Position numbers and translations under genes: made by a program. Positions 62,836 to 64,000 of a stretch of 64,000 bases of DNA are shown here, piece by piece. The DNA lies in NCBI GenBank assembly GCA_013389105.1, contig JACADZ010000022.1, positions 1 through 64,000 on the forward strand. Reading direction: 5' to 3'. The notes beneath the pieces are model-generated. The model saw only the letters and a list, made by a program, of their open reading frames with translations, did no database searches and was not told the origin of the DNA. How positions within the stretch are numbered: the stretch's first letter is position 1; every line of letters starts with the position of its first letter. The DNA comes from Parvularculaceae bacterium. GTDB taxonomy: Bacteria; Pseudomonadota; Alphaproteobacteria; Caulobacterales; Parvularculaceae.

Positions 62836-64000
62836 TTGACCAACCCTTTTCCGGCGGCCGACCAAGCCGAGGCCCTGAAACGAGACATTGGCTGGCTCGG
62901 TTCGGCCGTCATTGCGTTGAACGGCATCATGGGCGCCGGCATATTCGCGCTCCCGGGGAGCCTCGCCGCCGATTTCGGCGCCTTCGCCCCGCTGATGATC
63001 ATTCTCTTCGGGCTGCCGATCTTTCTCATCGCGCTGCCGCTCGCCGAGGTCGCGAGCTTCTACGACCGCACCGGCGGACCGGTCGCCTATGCGCGCGAGG
63101 CGTTCGGCCCGTTCGTCGCTTTCCAGACCGGGTGGACCTATTTTGTCGCTCGCCTGTCGGCCTTCGCCGCCAACGTGACCGTGTTCGCCGCCTACGCGGC
63201 GACGCTCGCGCCGGTCTTCGAGTCGCTATTCGCCCGCACCCTTCTCATCGCCGGCGTGATTGCGCTGTTTGCAGCCGCCAATCTCGCGAGCGTTCGGCAC
63301 GCCGTCGGCGGCCTCAAAGCGCTGACGATCTTGAAGGTCGCGCCGCTGCTGGCGCTCGCGCTCTATGCCCTGGCGACGCAGGGTCTCAGTCAAGGCGAAG
63401 TGCGCCTCCCGGAGTTCAGCGAGGTCGAAACCGCAAGCCTTCTCATCCTGTACGCGTTTGTCGGCTTCGAGCATGTCGTCGTCTTGGGCGGCGAAACCAA
63501 GGACGCACGCCGCACGATTCCGCGCGCCATGACGGCGACCCTATTGGCGACAATCGCGCTCTATTTCCTCGTGCAGCTCGCCTATGCGGCGGCGATGGGG
63601 GATGATGACGGCGGCAAGGCGCCCCTCGCCGCCTTCGGCAGGACGCTCCTCGGCGAGGCCGGCGCGGTCATCATCTCGCTGGCCGCACTGTTTTCGATCG
63701 CCGGCAACTGTCTCAGCTCCGCCGCCTCGACGCCGCGCCTCGCCTATGCGCTGGCCCGCGACGGGCTTCTGCCGGGATGGTTCGCGCAGGTGAGCAAGAC
63801 CCGGGCGACGCCGGACAACGCCATCGTTTTCTTTTGCGGGCTGGCGCTGGCGCTGGCGCTCACCAACGGCTTTGCGCTTCTCGCCGTTGTTTCGACGCTC
63901 GCGCGACTCCTTGTTTACGCCGTGAGCCTAGCGGCGCTTCCCATCGTTCGCAGAAGGCGGGAGGCGCCGCCGCGGCGCGGCGTCCAGAAAATCCTTGCGC
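62836..64000 (+). CDS. Amino-acid permease (APC superfamily), partial
   Basis: A TTG at 62836, six bases after GGAG, starts LTNPFPAADQAEALKRDIGWL. The frame is open to the right edge (388 codons seen). It carries the APC signature ALNGIMGAGIFALPG in helix 1, FGPFVAFQTGWTYFVARLSA, ANLASVRHAVGGLKALTI, and FVGFEHVVVLGGETKDARRTIPRAM, ending in helices about TM10–11. It imports or exchanges amino acids across the inner membrane; the substrate is unknown. No ATG lies in frame upstream. Confidence 0.9.
   Translation, partial: MTNPFPAADQAEALKRDIGWLGSAVIALNGIMGAGIFALPGSLAADFGAFAPLMIILFGLPIFLIALPLAEVASFYDRTGGPVAYAREAFGPFVAFQTGWTYFVARLSAFAANVTVFAAYAATLAPVFESLFARTLLIAGVIALFAAANLASVRHAVGGLKALTILKVAPLLALALYALATQGLSQGEVRLPEFSEVETASLLILYAFVGFEHVVVLGGETKDARRTIPRAMTATLLATIALYFLVQLAYAAAMGDDDGGKAPLAAFGRTLLGEAGAVIISLAALFSIAGNCLSSAASTPRLAYALARDGLLPGWFAQVSKTRATPDNAIVFFCGLALALALTNGFALLAVVSTLARLLVYAVSLAALPIVRRRREAPPRRGVQKILA

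Overview
The window is GC-rich chromosomal DNA of an alphaproteobacterium. Supporting signs are the LeuS–LptE–HolA run, the HemD–mitofilin pair, TsaD near GpsA, DsbB followed by Coq7, a GloB/methyltransferase/prephenate dehydrogenase cluster, and several promoter-like TTGC…CTAG elements that resemble the housekeeping promoters of the Caulobacter group. I would place it near Caulobacterales/Parvularculales, but no rRNA is present to confirm this. Nearly all DNA is coding, genes are tightly packed, and several neighbours overlap tail to tail.

Layout. 1–5.3 kb: heme and translation housekeeping (mitofilin-like, hemD, tsaD with an apparent CTG start), a 31-residue membrane protein gene with its own promoter and terminator, a TetR regulator divergent from gpsA, and a CPBP protease. 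5.3–12.1 kb: adenosine-kinase-like PfkB enzyme, lipoprotein, AmpG muropeptide permease, hybrid histidine kinase, ComM ATPase. 12.3–19.4 kb: the most unusual block, with two tandem TIR-like/TM/SUMF1 fusion proteins facing a 1319-residue secreted protein that carries two CxxCH motifs and a von Willebrand D-like domain. 19.6–25.1 kb: VOC protein, a porin interrupted by an in-frame TAG, a DUF3576 lipoprotein, cupin, GloB, a methyltransferase and TyrC. 25.1–29.5 kb: an overlapping operon of a Tat-exported spermidine-synthase-like protein, a membrane partner and an SMP-30 protein, then a VapBC pair and an AT-richer Mrr-like nuclease that looks acquired. 29.5–34.4 kb: the stress operon prkA–yeaH–spoVR, in which prkA has an in-frame TAG. 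34.9–39.2 kb: glycerate kinase and a TPP-riboswitch operon of a DUF2233 protein plus thiC. 39.2–47.2 kb: L,D-transpeptidase, DUF1304, thioredoxin-like, permuted D-amino-acid oxidase, purA, acyltransferase, a glycerophosphodiesterase lipoprotein and an amidohydrolase–CIA30 fusion. 47.3–53.7 kb: leuS–lptE–holA, a membrane-anchored unknown and selO. 53.6–64 kb: a secreted unknown, a PBP activator, a frameshifted secreted gene, creA, a YceI lipoprotein, tRNA-Leu(CAA), exoD, dsbB–coq7, a DUF1428–SDR–HCCA isomerase operon, a YbjN protein and an amino-acid permease cut by the window end.

Themes. Many products work at the envelope: AmpG, the L,D-transpeptidase, the PBP activator, LptE, DsbB, ExoD and a set of lipoproteins. 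Three otherwise intact genes are broken (two single TAG codons in frame, one frameshift). This could mean true decay, amber readthrough or sequence errors, and it matters most for prkA. No CRISPR array, rRNA, insertion sequence or prophage was seen.
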